From Coenobita brevimanus (taxonomy: Eukaryota; Arthropoda; Malacostraca; Decapoda; Coenobitidae), in NCBI GenBank assembly GCA_032717465.1, contig CM064712.1, forward strand, positions 22,882,616 through 22,946,615: a DNA stretch of 64,000 nucleotides, read 5' to 3'. A program made the position numbers and the translations under genes. Position 1 is the first letter of the stretch. Every line of letters begins with the position of its first letter. The notes beneath the pieces were generated by a model. It was given only the letters and a program-made list of their open reading frames with translations. It searched no databases and was not told the origin of the DNA. This document shows positions 10,046 through 21,105 of the stretch, piece by piece.

Positions 10046-10545
10046 CACGTGCACATTCTGATGTTTATAGGAAGTCTTGAATGTTATTTTAATAATTGAT
10101 TACAATAGTATTTCTTGCTGAGAATCCTGATTGATCCATTATGCATGATACTTTTTTGCTGAGCATACACTAGATGATTTATGCTGATAGTGTAGGGTAG
10201 GTGATGATGATGATGATAATGATAATATTTGTTATGCCAGAAAGAACACATTACTGGGTTTGGTAAGTCATAATGATGTGTATCAGTATTAATGTCTGCA
10301 AGAGTGAGGTAGCAGATTTATGCTGTTAGTGTATGGTGGTGATGAATATATGTGTGTGTAAATAATAAGCAAAGAGTTGGCCTATATTAGACAGCCAGTT
10401 AAGTCATAGCAGTGAGGAATATTGCTTTGGGTAGTGTGGGTGTAGATGTGAAAGGCTTTTGAAGTGTTGGGGGAGAAATATAATTTATTATAATATTTCC
10501 TGTCATGTGCAGTCCATATTAAAGTGCATTCACCTCTTCAGTCTT
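10046..10545. other. Spacer with short (GAT)n
   Basis: A (GAT)n tract at about 10203-10228. The phrase ATGATTTATGCTGATAGTG recurs once about 140 bp later, suggesting an old duplication. No gene seen. Confidence 0.5.
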
Positions 10546-11222
10546 TATGTCAGGGCTGGATTCAAAGTTATTTAATGTGGCATAGCAGAGTGAGGTGCAT
10601 AATATCATTCATTTGTGGGTGATAAGATGTACCTTTGTCCTTTACCTCACATTCAAGCATCTATGAGAGCATCAGGCAGTAACTCTCTTGTCTCTGCTTC
10701 ACGGAGCTCTTTTGCCTGTGTGTCATGGCTGGATTCAGAGATATTTAATGTGATGTAGTGGAGTTAGGTGCATATTAACATTGATGTGTGGGTGATAATA
10801 TGAACCATTGTCCTTTCCGTTATATTTCAAGTGTATCTGAGATCAGTGGGTATATAATTCTCTTGTCTCTGTTTCATGGAGTTCTTTTGCCTGTGTGTTG
10901 TGGCTGGATTCAGAGATATTTAATGTGATGTAGTGGAGTTAGATGCATATTATCATTCATATGTGGGTGATATTGTGAACCTTTGTCCATAATATCACTT
11001 GGAATTCTTCTGTTTTGTCTCTGGATTGGTCTGCCCTGCTTGTGTGTCATGGCTGGATTCATAGATGTTTACTGTGATGTAGTGGAGTTAGGTGCATATT
11101 ATCAAACATGTGTGAGTGATTATATCTACCTTTGTTAACTGTGTCACATTCAAGCATCTGTAAGTCCAGCAAGGAAAAGTTCTCCTGTGTGTTTTATGGC
11201 TGGATTCATTGGCCCATAGTCT
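10545..11222 (+). repeat. Diverged tandem repeat, four to five units of ~150-178 bp
   Basis: Units start at TGTCAGGGCTGGATTC (10548), TGTCATGGCTGGATTC (10721), TGTTGTGGCTGGATTC (10896), TGTCATGGCTGGATTC (11045) and TTTTATGGCTGGATTC (11190). Each has ATTTAATGTGATGTAGTGGA and GTGGGTGATA inside. Not coding. Confidence 0.8.
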
Positions 11223-11665
11223 CGTCAGTCAAGGAAGCTCCCAAACACCTTTCCCATAGTGATTTATTTTGCTCTTTACACCTTGCCATCCTCATTTGCA
11301 TTGCTTAAATCAGTCCAGTTTCACCATACTCTGCATAAATATTGTAGAAAACTATATTAGCCAGCCGTATCCCAAAGTAAGTCAGTAAAGGAGTGGTGTT
11401 AGGGAGCTTCTTTAACTGCCAGTAATATAAAAATGTAGTAGAGTGAGATGTATATTGTCACTGATGTGTGGGTGATAGGTTTCTTAACACCTTTTCTTTG
11501 GTGATTTACTTTCACTATTACTCATACATCATAATATTCTCATGCATGTTATTTATATGCATTTATGAACATAGTATTGATCAGTAACATACAAGAGGAT
11601 GTTAAGGTGTAAGGTGCAGAATAAGTTACTGAGGTAGAGGTGTTAGGAAGTCAACAAAGCCACTG
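11215..11665 (+). mobile_element. RepG-related copies
   Basis: AGTGATTTATTTTGCTCTTT, TCACCATACTCTGCATAAA at 11240-11345, then a reversed piece (AGTAAAGGAGTGGTGTTAGG) and another near 11600-11650 (GCAGAATAAGTTACTGAGG). Opposite orientations lie close together. Confidence 0.55.
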
Positions 11666-11692
11666 ACAGTATAACCCATGCACTGGATACTT

Positions 11693-11833
11693 TTGATAGA
11701 TAGATAGATAGATGGGTAGATAGATAGATAGATAGAAAGATAAATAGATGGATGGATAGATAAATAGATAGATGGATGGATAGATAAATAGATAGATGGA
11801 TGGATAGATAGATAGATAGATATAGATAGATTC
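11693..11833. repeat. (GATA)n/(GATG)n microsatellite
   Basis: Tetranucleotide array with a higher-order unit of about 44 bp alternating GATAAATAGATAGATGGATG and GATA runs. Confidence 0.95.
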
Positions 11834-12230
11834 CTGCTTCAGCCACACTATTATATTGAGCAAAGGGTAATATAGTAGTAGTGAGGAGGGTTACTGAAGG
11901 CTGTATTAATCCATGTTTATCTATATTATTACTGATGCAAAACTCTTCTATTCAGCTCAGGAAAAACACTGCTAAACACACCCCAGTAGTGAGATATTTA
12001 GTGTGTTTTTTCCACAGCGTCACCAGATGGAGGGTATTGGTGTTTGCAGGTAGGCGATGTTTGTAGGATGGAGGTAGGGTTTTGAGGCTTTGAATAATTG
12101 TGTGGCTTTGTCACTAAGCATATTGTTGGTGGTTTATATATGTTAAGTTAGGCTGCAGTTATTGTTTTGCATTGTGAGGTATGTTGTTAATATGTGTTCT
12201 TAAGTTAGTTTATATATGTTGTTATGTTGA
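11834..12230. other. Spacer with GTTAAGTTAG words
   Basis: Repeats of AAGTTAGTTTATATATGTTG begin near 12140 and resume after the RepA copy at 12385, so that copy sits inside this small array. No gene seen. Confidence 0.5.
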
Positions 12231-12385
12231 TGGAGGGATGGAGTGGAGAGGTATATGAGAGAGGGGGATGTGAGCTGGGAGCAGGGCAGTGAAATGGCGG
12301 GGGACAGGGCGACATGGAGGTGATTTGTTTGTAGCCACCCCTTACAGGATTAAGGTGTCTGGCAGTAGATAGATAGAAGTTAGTT
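12231..12385 (+). mobile_element. RepA LINE 3' module
   Basis: A clean copy of the last ~150 bp: GATGGAGGGATGGAGTGGAG, GTATATGAGAGAGGGGGATG, GTGAAATGGCGGGGGACAGG, CCACCCCTTACAGGATTAAG and a short GATA tail. Its flanks match each other (AAGTTAGTTTATATATG), consistent with insertion into a pre-existing repeat. Confidence 0.85.
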
Positions 12386-12784
12386 ACATGTTAAGTTAGT
12401 TTATATATGTTGTTAAGTTAGTTTATATATGGTGTTAAGTTAGGTTTGAAGTTATGTTTTGCAAGAGTTAGGATTGGTGGTGCTGGAATGCGTGTCCCAT
12501 TTCACTGGTGCTGCTGTTGGTGGTTGGTTAGGTAGTAGATGGGTGGCAACCATTGTCCCTGGGAGGCACTACCATGGGAGTGGTGTGGGGGCAGTATCCT
12601 GGTACCTGGTCTTGCACAACACTCTCAGGCGGGGAACTCAGCCACATTTACACAGCAGTCAGAGTCCAGGATCAGACTGCTACACATACACATCTCTTGT
12701 ACATAATTAAAGTCTATTCACTGGGGTGGGTTGAATATGTTAGCCTTGCACAGCACTCTCAGGCTGGGAACTCAGCCACATATA
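12386..12784. other. Spacer with a 60-bp duplication
   Basis: CTTGCACAACACTCTCAGGC to CACATTTACACAGCAGTCA recurs as CTTGCACAGCACTCTCAGGC near 12744, a diverged direct duplication. No gene seen. Confidence 0.5.
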
Positions 12785-13135
12785 CACAGTAGTCATAGTC
12801 ACGGCTGAGACTACACTTAGGAATCAGCTAATCTGAAAGGAGTTAGGGATATTTGTCAGGTTAAACACACTATAGTTATGCCAGCTAGAAGAGGTTAGGG
12901 ATCATTATCAGGTTAAAATAAATGCACTACAGTTGATTACGCCATGAACTAAGCTAAAAGGAGTTAGGGATTATTATCAGGTTATAATAAATGCAATACA
13001 GTTGATTAGGCCATGAACTAAGCTGAAAGGGGTTAGGGATCTTTACCAGGTTATAATAAATGCAATACAGTTGATTAGGCCATGAACTAAGCTGAAAGGG
13101 GTTAGGGATCATTGTCAGGTTAAACACACTAACGA
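12785..13135 (+). repeat. RepF amplified as ~69-bp tandem units
   Basis: Four to five units of CAGTTGATTAGGCCATGAAC, TAAGCTGAAAGGGGTTAGGG and ATCTTTACCAGGTTATAATA. The first units are diverged; the last three are nearly identical. Confidence 0.8.
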
Positions 13136-13283
13136 GTCAACAAGTGTAGAATGGCTGACGTGTGTGTGTGTAGCCAAGACCTTCAAAATCATATATGTAA
13201 TGTTGTTGAAAGTTTGCCCAGTTTTGTGTGTAATGATTTCTTGTGTTTGGTGCCTACTTCCTGCATCCCTTAGGTGGAAATTT

Positions 13284-13312
13284 GCATGATGATGATGATG
13301 ATGATGATGATT
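13284..13312. repeat. (GAT)n microsatellite
   Basis: Follows CCTTAGGTGGAAATTTGCAT, probably a RepD tail remnant. Confidence 0.8.
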
Positions 13313-13412
13313 TGTATTGTTATGATAGTTCTCATTTTTTTTGGCCCTGGGTTCTGTCTTACCCAGTCTTCTGTGTGGGAATTAGGGTTACGATGATGAA
13401 ATAATTTGTGTT

Positions 13413-13417
<5 letters not shown>

Positions 13418-13452
<35 letters not shown>
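13418..13452. repeat. (GA)n microsatellite
   Basis: About 17 GA units, five bases left of a MITE. Confidence 0.95.
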
Positions 13453-13453
<1 letters not shown>

Positions 13454-13457
13454 AGTA

Positions 13458-13944
13458 CAGTGCAATTCCCAAAATCTGAAATTCAAATATGCAAAAAATA
13501 CCAGTTTTCCAAAAGGTTCAAGGAAGAGTCATTGTGCCAAAAAATTTCATGACAGAACATATTTGCTGCCAGAAAATGTCCAGGTCTAGTTTCCAGGGTC
13601 GCTGTACAGTCATGTAAGGCGGCTCAGACTGGACTGGCATGAACCGTGTACAGTACGTGATTCAGTAATTTTTTGCACTGTGGGTTTATTCCCATGGATG
13701 AGAGAGAGAGAAAGAGAGAGTGATTGAGTGAGAGAGAGAGAGAGAAGGGAAAAAAAAGTGTTTGTTGTTGAATTTTCCCACCTGGCCATCAAAACCGTAA
13801 TTATGGACTAAATTAAAGACTGGATACAATTATTTTTCAAAGGAGTACAAGCAGGTGGGTGTCCAGACTTATAACTGATGGCAAAGATAGGCAATTCCAG
13901 GCACCTCTTTATCCTAACTATTTCGGATTTTGGGAATTGCACTG
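13458..13944. mobile_element. pogo-type MITE (487 bp), TA target duplication
   Basis: Starts CAGTGCAATTCCCAAAATCT; its right end is TTTTGGGAATTGCACTG, an exact reverse complement over 17 bases. It is flanked by TA at 13456-13457 and 13945-13946. It carries an internal GA-rich tract (13700-13745). A different family from the 9057 MITE, with the same termini class. Confidence 0.88.
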
Positions 13945-14084
13945 TATGGGGGGGTATAAAATGATTAACCTGGGGAAAGCCACATCCAGAGCATTATTCT
14001 TCCCTTAACCCTTCACTGGGTATTGGTTCTGCCCTCAAGGTTCACATTTACCTTTTCTCCTTCAGTAATATCAGGAGAGTAAGA

Positions 14085-14470
14085 TTGGTATAGGAAAATG
14101 TAGAGCTTCATAACATTCCTCCTTAAAGAGCAACATAACATTTTCCCTGGAGATAAGATTGGTATAGGAGATAAGATTGGTATAGGAGATAAGATTGGCA
14201 TAGGAGATAAGATTGGCATAGGAGATAAGATTGGTATAGGAGATAAGATTGGTATTGGAGATAAGATTGGCATAGGAGATAAGATTGGTATAGGAGATAA
14301 GATTGGTATAGGAGATAAGATTGGCATAGGAGATAAGATTGGTATAGGAGATAAGATTGGTATAGGAGATAAGATTGGTATAGGAGATAGGTATATAAGA
14401 TAAGATTGGTATGGGAAAATGTAGAGTGTCATAATATTCCTCCTTAAAGAGCAACATAACATTTTTCCTT
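14085..14470. repeat. 18-bp minisatellite framed by ~65-bp direct repeats
   Basis: About 13-14 copies of GGAGATAAGATTGGTATA (or GGCATA) at about 14149-14400. On each side stands the same block, GGAAAATGTAGAG then ATTCCTCCTTAAAGAGCAAC and ATAACATTTT. The direct-repeat frame suggests the array arose between two copies of one segment. Confidence 0.9.
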
Positions 14471-14900
14471 CAATAAAAGTCCTCAGGAGTTAACTTGACA
14501 AAATATCAAAGGTCAGCCAGATACAACAAAAGATTAAACTAAACCAATAAGGTCAGGAGTTAAGCAGAGCAAAAAATACCTGGGTTAAATCATATTGAAT
14601 ATTAAGATTAAATTTGTCCCTGTAGTTAAGAGTCGTTGGGTGTTAAATAGAAAGAACTACCCAAGTTAAACCACAGCCATAGAAGAATTAATAGTATTGT
14701 TAACACTTTGACTCCATACAGCTTCTCTGTTGAATAAAATCATGAGGACACAACCAAAACATAGTAATGGAACTAAATTATACCATGGCTGTACAACTGC
14801 TAAGAATTTTGTCTCAGAATAAAATTGCCAGGAAGTAATGTACAGTTGATACAAAGTCAGACAGATGATATAAAGGAATTGTTAACATTTTACCTGCCAT
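14471..14900. other. Spacer, nothing recognised
   Basis: AT-rich; AAGGTCAGGAGTTAA words recur near 14490 and 14550. No gene or family identified. Confidence 0.5.
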
Positions 14901-15014
14901 ATACAGGCTGGCTCATATTTAACACTGCACAATCCACTCTGGTGGCCAGTTTCTCTTGTGTTGGCATGGATAAGTGTTATCAGCATCTACACTGTCTATT
15001 TTGCATCATTAATT

Positions 15015-15310
15015 TCTTACTCCCAGAGCCACACCCACACCAGCAGGTTGAGCTATCCCCTTAACACAAGATATTGCCACATGCTTTGCTGGTGGAGTGC
15101 TTTATCAACTCTGGAACTGTCTCCCTCTGTCTGTATTTCCTGCTGCCTATGATCTCCAGTCTTTCAAACGCAGTGTGTCCAGGCATCTCAAAATGATCGG
15201 ATCTTGAATTTGGCTCTATATTGTATTTTGTTTTTCTCTTGGAGGGAACTGTTACTGCGGGCTCATGGCCTTTGGTTCCTTCTTCCACGCATAAAAAAAA
15301 AAAAAAAAAT
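15015..15310 (+). pseudogene. CR1/L2-like LINE, last codons and 3' UTR
   Basis: In one plus frame from about 15100 it reads LYQLWNCLPLSVFPAAYDLQ then SFKRSVSRHLKMIGS and a stop. This is the typical end of CR1/L2-type ORF2 proteins (WNxLP...F...F+..+..HL). The 3' UTR follows (CTTGGAGGGAACTGTTACTG, GGCCTTTGGTTCCTTC) and ends in an A-run at about 15292-15309. Severely 5'-truncated. Confidence 0.75.
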
Positions 15311-15561
15311 ATGGGTCATCCTGTATATAACAATTATTTTAACTCTATACCATATATTTCTTCACAATAAAAATGTCATAATTTAATGGGAACCAAATAC
15401 CCAGTGAGGGGTTGGGGGGGGGAGGGAAGAATGTACCTGGATGTGGTTCTTTACATGTACACCTCATGAGATGTTTAGTACAATTATATGTAATGTTTAG
15501 TCAGTCACAGCCTTATACTTAAAACAGTGTGTGTCAGGGTATCTGATCTCCAATTTTGATC
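15311..15561. other. Spacer with a G-rich patch
   Basis: Short G-run near 15410-15425. Nothing else recognised. Confidence 0.5.
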
Positions 15562-15720
15562 ACTTGTCTATCCATCTATCTATTGCCAGATGCCCCAATC
15601 CTGTAAGGGGTGGCCACAAACAAATCGCCTCCATGTCGTCCTGTCCAATGCCATTTCACTGCCCTTCTCCCAGCCCACACCCCCCTCTCTCATATACCTG
15701 TCCACTCCATCACTTGTAAA
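15562..15720 (-). mobile_element. RepA LINE 3' module, reversed
   Basis: (ATCT)n tail at the left, then GCCAGATGCCCCAATCCTGT, AAGGGGTGGCCACAAACAAA and CTCTCATATACCTGTCCACT. A short 3'-terminal copy. Confidence 0.85.
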
Positions 15721-15916
15721 TGTTAAATGTGATCAGCGTGCATCCCAGAGTATGTACAGTAGTCAGCAGTGATATGAGAAGGACAGGTATGGGAAATTAT
15801 CATATGAAAAGGTCCTTGTCCCTAACCTGGCACACTCGGTTTGAATTACCTGTATATGGCTGTAAGTCCTCTTTATAGGTCTGGGATGTGTGTGGGGAAA
15901 TTATTATCACTACAGT

Positions 15917-15982
15917 TACAAATAATAATAATAATAATAATAGCAATAATAATAGTAATAATAATAATAATAATAATAAAAT
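15917..15982. repeat. (AAT)n microsatellite
   Basis: About 22 trinucleotide units with one GC-containing and one AGT interruption. Confidence 0.95.
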
Positions 15983-16054
15983 AAAACAATGGTGAGACAT
16001 GCTATGTTTTATGACTGACGAGTGCGAGAAGATTCTGAATGATATTAAAAAAAA

Positions 16055-16140
16055 AAAAAATCATTTAGTCCTTTAGTGCCTCTTTTGGAACATAGGGGCC
16101 CAAGGCTAGTCTGCTTATTTCTGCACAGTCCAAACATTAA
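16055..16140 (-). mobile_element. RepE fragment
   Basis: GAACATAGGGGCCCAAGGCT followed by AGTCTGCTTATTTC, the reversed form of the RepE core. Diverged, tail lost. Confidence 0.5.
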
Positions 16141-17384
16141 GGGGACAGTGGTCATTTATGAAAAGCTGATTACCCAGTTTCCCCCAGTGTGCAGTCTCAG
16201 ATGTATTGAAAAGGCAGTCATATTATGGATCACCTCGTCTGATTAAAGACTTTTGTCTGATACAAGAAAAGTGTTAATAATTTAGAATGCATCCCTGACT
16301 TATAAAGTTCTAATATTTTGAAGAGCGTCTCTTGTATTTTTTAAAAAGTTGCAATTCTTTATTTTTGTACATCCCTGTCTCGTATGGGAAAATTTTGACA
16401 ATTTGAAAAGCATCCCTGACCTATAAGAGGACTGACTGACTGAATTATATAAATAAGTTCTATATTATTGCTTATTATGTTGATTCACAGCAGATTTATG
16501 ATCAATTTCTTGGCGTAGCTGTGATTTCTTTTTTTCAGGCCGGATAAGAAGAGGAGAGAGCAGAATATATCCTATGTTTCTCAGTTACGAGAAGAAGCAG
16601 ATCATAAGTGTTTGTGAATCCCTTGTAAGATTTTAACCCTTAACCCCTTGTACCCCTTGAGGGTTACATTAGAATAGCTTAAAGTGAGGTTATGTTGAGC
16701 TGCTTAAGGTAAATAGGTTCTTGGAGGGAATAATTTTCAGGGCTTCTAGCCTTTGGTACCATTTGCCTTGCATTAAAAAAAGAAAAAAATGAATTCACTA
16801 TCCATTGGCTGTGGATTAACCCAAGCAGTGCCAGGGCGCTGTCGTACTGAAAGGGTTAAATAAATCAGTTAGCCTTAAACTTGGTAATTCATTCCTTGAG
16901 GTCACAAGAGAATTTCCATCAAAGCCCTTCAATAATTATTAATTGATTTTCCGTGAGGCAGTCATTGTACCTTGTGACTCTCACTTTCTAATCAGTTTTG
17001 GGGCCAGAGCATAATCTGATAATGGTTGAGTAAATATGATATAGGCCATAATTTTTTCTGGAGTTCTGGTACACCAAAATTGCCACTGCAACCCAGCGTA
17101 AAACCTCCAGTATTTAAAGTACATAAAATAATCAGTTTTTAGTTGTCTCTATACTTAAAGCTCAGTCTGGTTTACCTCAAAGCTTGTGTGTGGTTTGGGC
17201 TTCTGGCTCCAAGGGTGAAGGGGTTAAGGGTTAAAATCTAAACATCTCATGAGGTGTTAGTCTTTATGTAACTTTCTACTGCTCTGTGTGCATGGTGACT
17301 GAAAGTTCAATAAAGTGTGTGCATGGAATTTTTATGAAATGAAGAAAATGTGCAAAGAACTGCTAATACTATCATCCTGACCCT
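16141..17384. other. Long spacer; one LINE 3'-tail copy inside
   Basis: At 16695-16785 there is a copy of the CR1-like 3' UTR end (TTCTTGGAGGGAATAATTTT, GCCTTTGGTACC, A-rich end). Between 16285 and 16430 the words GCATCCCTGAC(C/T)TATAA recur about 120 bp apart. No gene seen. Confidence 0.55.
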
Positions 17385-17600
17385 GGTGGTATTAGTTGAA
17401 GTCCCAGATTCAACTGAACATGAACATGGTAGACTGCAGGCTGAAGGTGCCCTCATCTTGCAGTCACCAGTCGCCTTTTGGGGACAGTGAGAAAGTTGAG
17501 AGACGTTTTTCTAACCAGGCAGCTCCACTTCCTGTTTATATAAGTGGCATTGCTTGAAGGCATCCGTCGTCAGAATCATTCTGACCCTAATTCCCACATA
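17385..17600 (+). mobile_element. RepC short retroposon
   Basis: TAGTTGAAGTCCCAGATTCA, CATGGTAGACTGCAGGCTGA, TTGCAGTCACCAGTCGCC, TTGAGAGACGTTTTTC and GCATTGCTTGAAGGCATCC. More diverged than the other copies. Confidence 0.65.
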
Positions 17601-19655
17601 TAAAGGCTGAGGTAAGTTTGAGAGACTGGGTAATTAAAAGTAAATATAAAAAGTAAGACCTATCAGTGGCATGTTCAGTGAAATGGACCACACACATTCA
17701 CACACCATTCTAGCCATCAGTTCTCTGTAGAACTAGCAACCTAACCACCCAAGAAGTCCATTTCTCGTCCAACCATCATCTAAATCCCAATTCCCACTTA
17801 TGTTGAGGTGAGGTAGTGTACAGAAACTTTATCAACAGCATGCTCAATGAGCTCAATGAAATGGACCACACACACTCGTTCAAAGACCATTCAATACTCC
17901 AGAAACCCCAGTTATAATCAGAGAACATAAAAAGGTTGATCTAGCAGAGTACTGTAATGACCTGTGGAATGGGCCACACGGCAAATCCTGGTTGTGTAAG
18001 TCCAGTGAGCCTCAGTTCTGGAGTGGGAGCATGTCTCCTCAGTTGCTATAGCCAGTTTATTTTAATCTGAAGGAACTGGGCCTTTCCCACAGCTCTTCAT
18101 ACTAAGTTTTTTGTGTGAAAACCATTGAGCATAGAGTTGGAGGTAGGAATGAGTCTCTATGGTTACTACTGAAATGCCTGGCCATCTTGAAGGGAGTGAT
18201 GTCAGACTAGAACAAGTACTTCGTAGGGAGTTATGCTGCTCAACACCACAACACACTCGGATCAATCAGTCCCCTTCTTAATCACACTTTATCCTCACTT
18301 TAATGCATTTCCTCACACTACATCACACTTAGTCACCTCATGCAACTCATTCTCACAACGCAGACTTTGAGTACAACAAAAAGATATCGAGGAGGGTCAT
18401 ACTCAAGTCGTGTCTTAAGTAGGTTAGGAAGAGTACTTGGGTAATAGCAGTTGATAGGGCCTTTTTTTATTTCTGTTCATGTAATCTCTCTCAAGCTGAA
18501 TCAGAAATGCATGAATAGAATATCAGATATAAGGTGTCAGCACAAAGACCCAAAGATAGTACAGTATTAGCTTGTACTGCAGTTTTAACCACTTAACTCA
18601 AGTGGCAAACTTATCATTTTATTCTCGCTACTTTCAGACAGTGTTATGTAGCATGGGAGAGTTTCTGAACTTGAGGGGTTGCACAGCATTCATGAAACTG
18701 TTAAGTGGAAGAACTGAGTACAGTTGCTTGAAGTGACTGAAGTTAGGGTTTACACAGAGCCATCATTAAGTATTGTACCTTCAGACAGTGTAATTCAGTA
18801 AGGGAGAGAGACTTCAGAGGCCACAAATACTCTTTATTAACTAATACAGTAGGAGAGAAAAGTTAAATCAAATCATTGGAGGCAGCAGGAATAAACTTTA
18901 ATGTCAATAGTTAAGGGATTTAATTTGTGTGTTAGGTGTATCTTAGAATATAAGAGCTTTATATCGTACACATTGAGCTCATATTTTTACCATTAGAGTC
19001 TTTACAGAATGACTGAAACAGTTCATTAGTGATTATTATATGATACTTCATCTGTGTATCATAATACTAGGTTCACATTAACATGGCAGAGATGTCCGAC
19101 CTCATTGACGGAATAAGACAGTGCTGTAGTTCTACATCCCTCCCATGAAACTGTGTGAGTAGTTTGATATGCTAATTTTATTCTCAAGTAACAGCTGGGC
19201 ATTAAAGATGGAGAGATGCCAGTTTTAAGCCTAGTTAGAATGGATAGAATGTAGGGTTTTGAGTATATTCAAATGTGGATTGGAGTCAGCCTTTCAACCT
19301 TACCATTTTTAAGTCTCAGTTGGAATTTCTTCATTCTCAAAGTTCTTAGAGGGTATGACCATTGAATGCCGTTTCCTTTGTGGTTTATGTTTTTGTACTC
19401 GTATTAGAAAGGTTCCATTAAAGAATTTGCCTCGTGTATCTTTAGTTTCTGTGTCATTCTGTGTTCTAGCAGTGTGAAATGTGAAGCTGATATGTTAAAG
19501 TCCTGCCATTGGATAAGATGGTATTATTCTAAGTATGGCAGGACCTTAAGTTTTTAATGTATGTAATTGCCAGAGGTTGTTGTTTTACCAGGAAGTGGCC
19601 TCGTCATCTGTCTTATCATGCCACTATATGGTGTTTTAATCTTTATTCCTTCCAG
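17601..19655. other. Long spacer with weak RepF traces
   Basis: A duplicated phrase, CAATGAAATGGACCACACAC, occurs near 17680 and 17860. RepF-like words (ATGTCTCCTCAGTTGCTAT, GAGTCTCTATGGTTACTACT) occur at 18025-18170. No convincing gene; a short ATG with good context near 19083 is discussed under rejected items. Confidence 0.5.
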
Positions 19656-19659
19656 GTCT

Positions 19660-20255
19660 TGTTTCGTTCACTTTGTCTTTTTGTTTCTCTCTCCCTCTGT
19701 ATAAATATGTTTCTCTCTTCCTGTGTATACATATTTCGCCATTCCTGTGTGTGTTGATTCATATGTTTCTCTTCCTCTGTATATTGTTATATTGTCATAT
19801 GTTTCTGTATCTTCACTCTCTGTTCCACTGTATTCTGTCATAATTATGTTTCTATCTTATCTCCCTCTGTACATTGTCATATGTCTTTTCTCCTGTACAG
19901 TATATTCTGTTGTATGTTTCTGTCTCTCCTCTCTCTCTTTCTCTGTATATTCTGTTGTATGATTCCATCTTCTCTCTCTCTCTCTCTTCCTCTGTATATA
20001 TTGTCAGATGTTTCTCTTCTGTATATTCTGTCGTATGTTTCTATCCCTTCACATTCTCTTCCTCTGTACAGTATATTCCATGATATGTTTTTTTCTCCTC
20101 TCTCTCTATATACTCTGTTAGATGCTTCTCTCTCCTCTCTCTCTCTTCCTCTGTATTTTCTATCATGTGTTCCTCTGTCTCTTTCTCTTCCTCTTTATGT
20201 TCTGTCATATGTTTCTTCCCTCTCTCTCTCTCTCTCTCCCCCCCCCCATACTATC
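19660..20255. repeat. Pyrimidine-rich degenerate minisatellite (~35-45 bp)
   Basis: Degenerate repeats of CTCTCTCTTCCTCTGTATAT then TCTGTCATATGTTTCT. Length varies through TC slippage. It ends at a C-run (20239-20247). Open frames rich in Ser and Leu here are repeat translation. Confidence 0.85.
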
Positions 20256-20518
20256 ATCATAGGCATAACTACTGGGAAGTAAAAGTCCCAAGTACAACAG
20301 TATATATTTATTATAAACAAGTTTATGTATACATGTACAATGTGCTCACCCTTGTGAGTGAAGACATACAAGCCTAATAAATATAAACAAACAATTACCT
20401 AGTTTGAAGTCCTGTGTGTGTAGAATCTGAAATAAAATAGTTACCCCTGAAAAAGAAATATAATAGTTACCCCTGAAATATAAGAGAAAACGTATTAGTT
20501 GAAGGAACTCATTCACAC

Positions 20519-21105
20519 TGATGTGCAGGGGTGGGGTAGCCTGGCCAGCTCCAGCTGCACCTCCACCAGGGTGTCTGACCCAGTCACTCACCCCAGCCAG
20601 CAGGATGGAGCCCAGTGTGTGGAGGGTGTGGTGGCTGGCAGTAGCTGCTGCTACTGCCAGCCACCACACCCTCCACTCACTGGGCTCCACCACAGCACTG
20701 ATGGTGGTGGTGGTGGGAGTGTGAGTGTATGTTTGGATATATGTGTGTGTGGCACAGTTGCCACACACACACACATCTAAAACACTCACATTCCCACCAC
20801 CACCACCACCACCATCTTGGCTGGGGTGAGTGACTGGGTCAGACACCCTGGTGGAAGTGTTGGGCCGGGGGGGGGTAAACCCACCGGAGCTGGCCAGGCG
20901 GGGGAAGGGAAAGGCGGTAAAGCTGGGAGGAGGAGAGAGAAGCAATGGGTTGGGGCCGAGATGGGGAAACAGAGTGCCCCGCCGGCAAGGCCAACCCTGT
21001 ATAATCCCGTTAGGGATTGGGTAATCTGGCCCTATCTAAACCCCTGCCCACCCTTCCCTCCCCTCCTCCCAGCCCTTCCCCTTCCCCCACCACCCCTGCA
21101 CATCA
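20519..21105. mobile_element. Compound foldback element with nested hairpins
   Basis: Outermost arms TGATGTGCAGGGGTGG (20519-20534) and its exact reverse complement (21090-21105). Inside: GCCTGGCCAGCTCC (20539-20552) pairs with 20886-20899, and a perfect 36-bp pair joins 20563-20598 to 20819-20854. That stem encloses hairpin A (20606-20644 with 20651-20689, one mismatch, 6-nt loop) and hairpin B (20700-20816). To the right, GGAAGGGAAAGG...CTGGGAGGAGG near 20903-20935 pairs with CCTCCTCCCAGCCCTTCCCC near 21064-21084. No protein is encoded. Flanking target duplication not resolved. Confidence 0.8.

Noticed and set aside
9659..10099. Overlapping frames of about 80 codons on both strands, and similar ones at 33263-33548
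   Set aside because: They are the same RepB retroposon translated at two loci; no stop-free constraint is shared in one frame.
14013..14462. 149-codon ILSPIP repeat frame
   Set aside because: Translation of the 18-bp VNTR; the flanks show no coding character.
19083..19165. ATGGCAGAGATGTCC in good start context (MAEMSDLIDGIRQC)
   Set aside because: The frame stops after about 19 codons before any good GT donor; no support for an exon.
20346..20945. 199-codon minus frame across the foldback element
   Set aside because: Codes hairpin arms and CCA/GTG runs; no domain, and the same DNA has open frames on the other strand.
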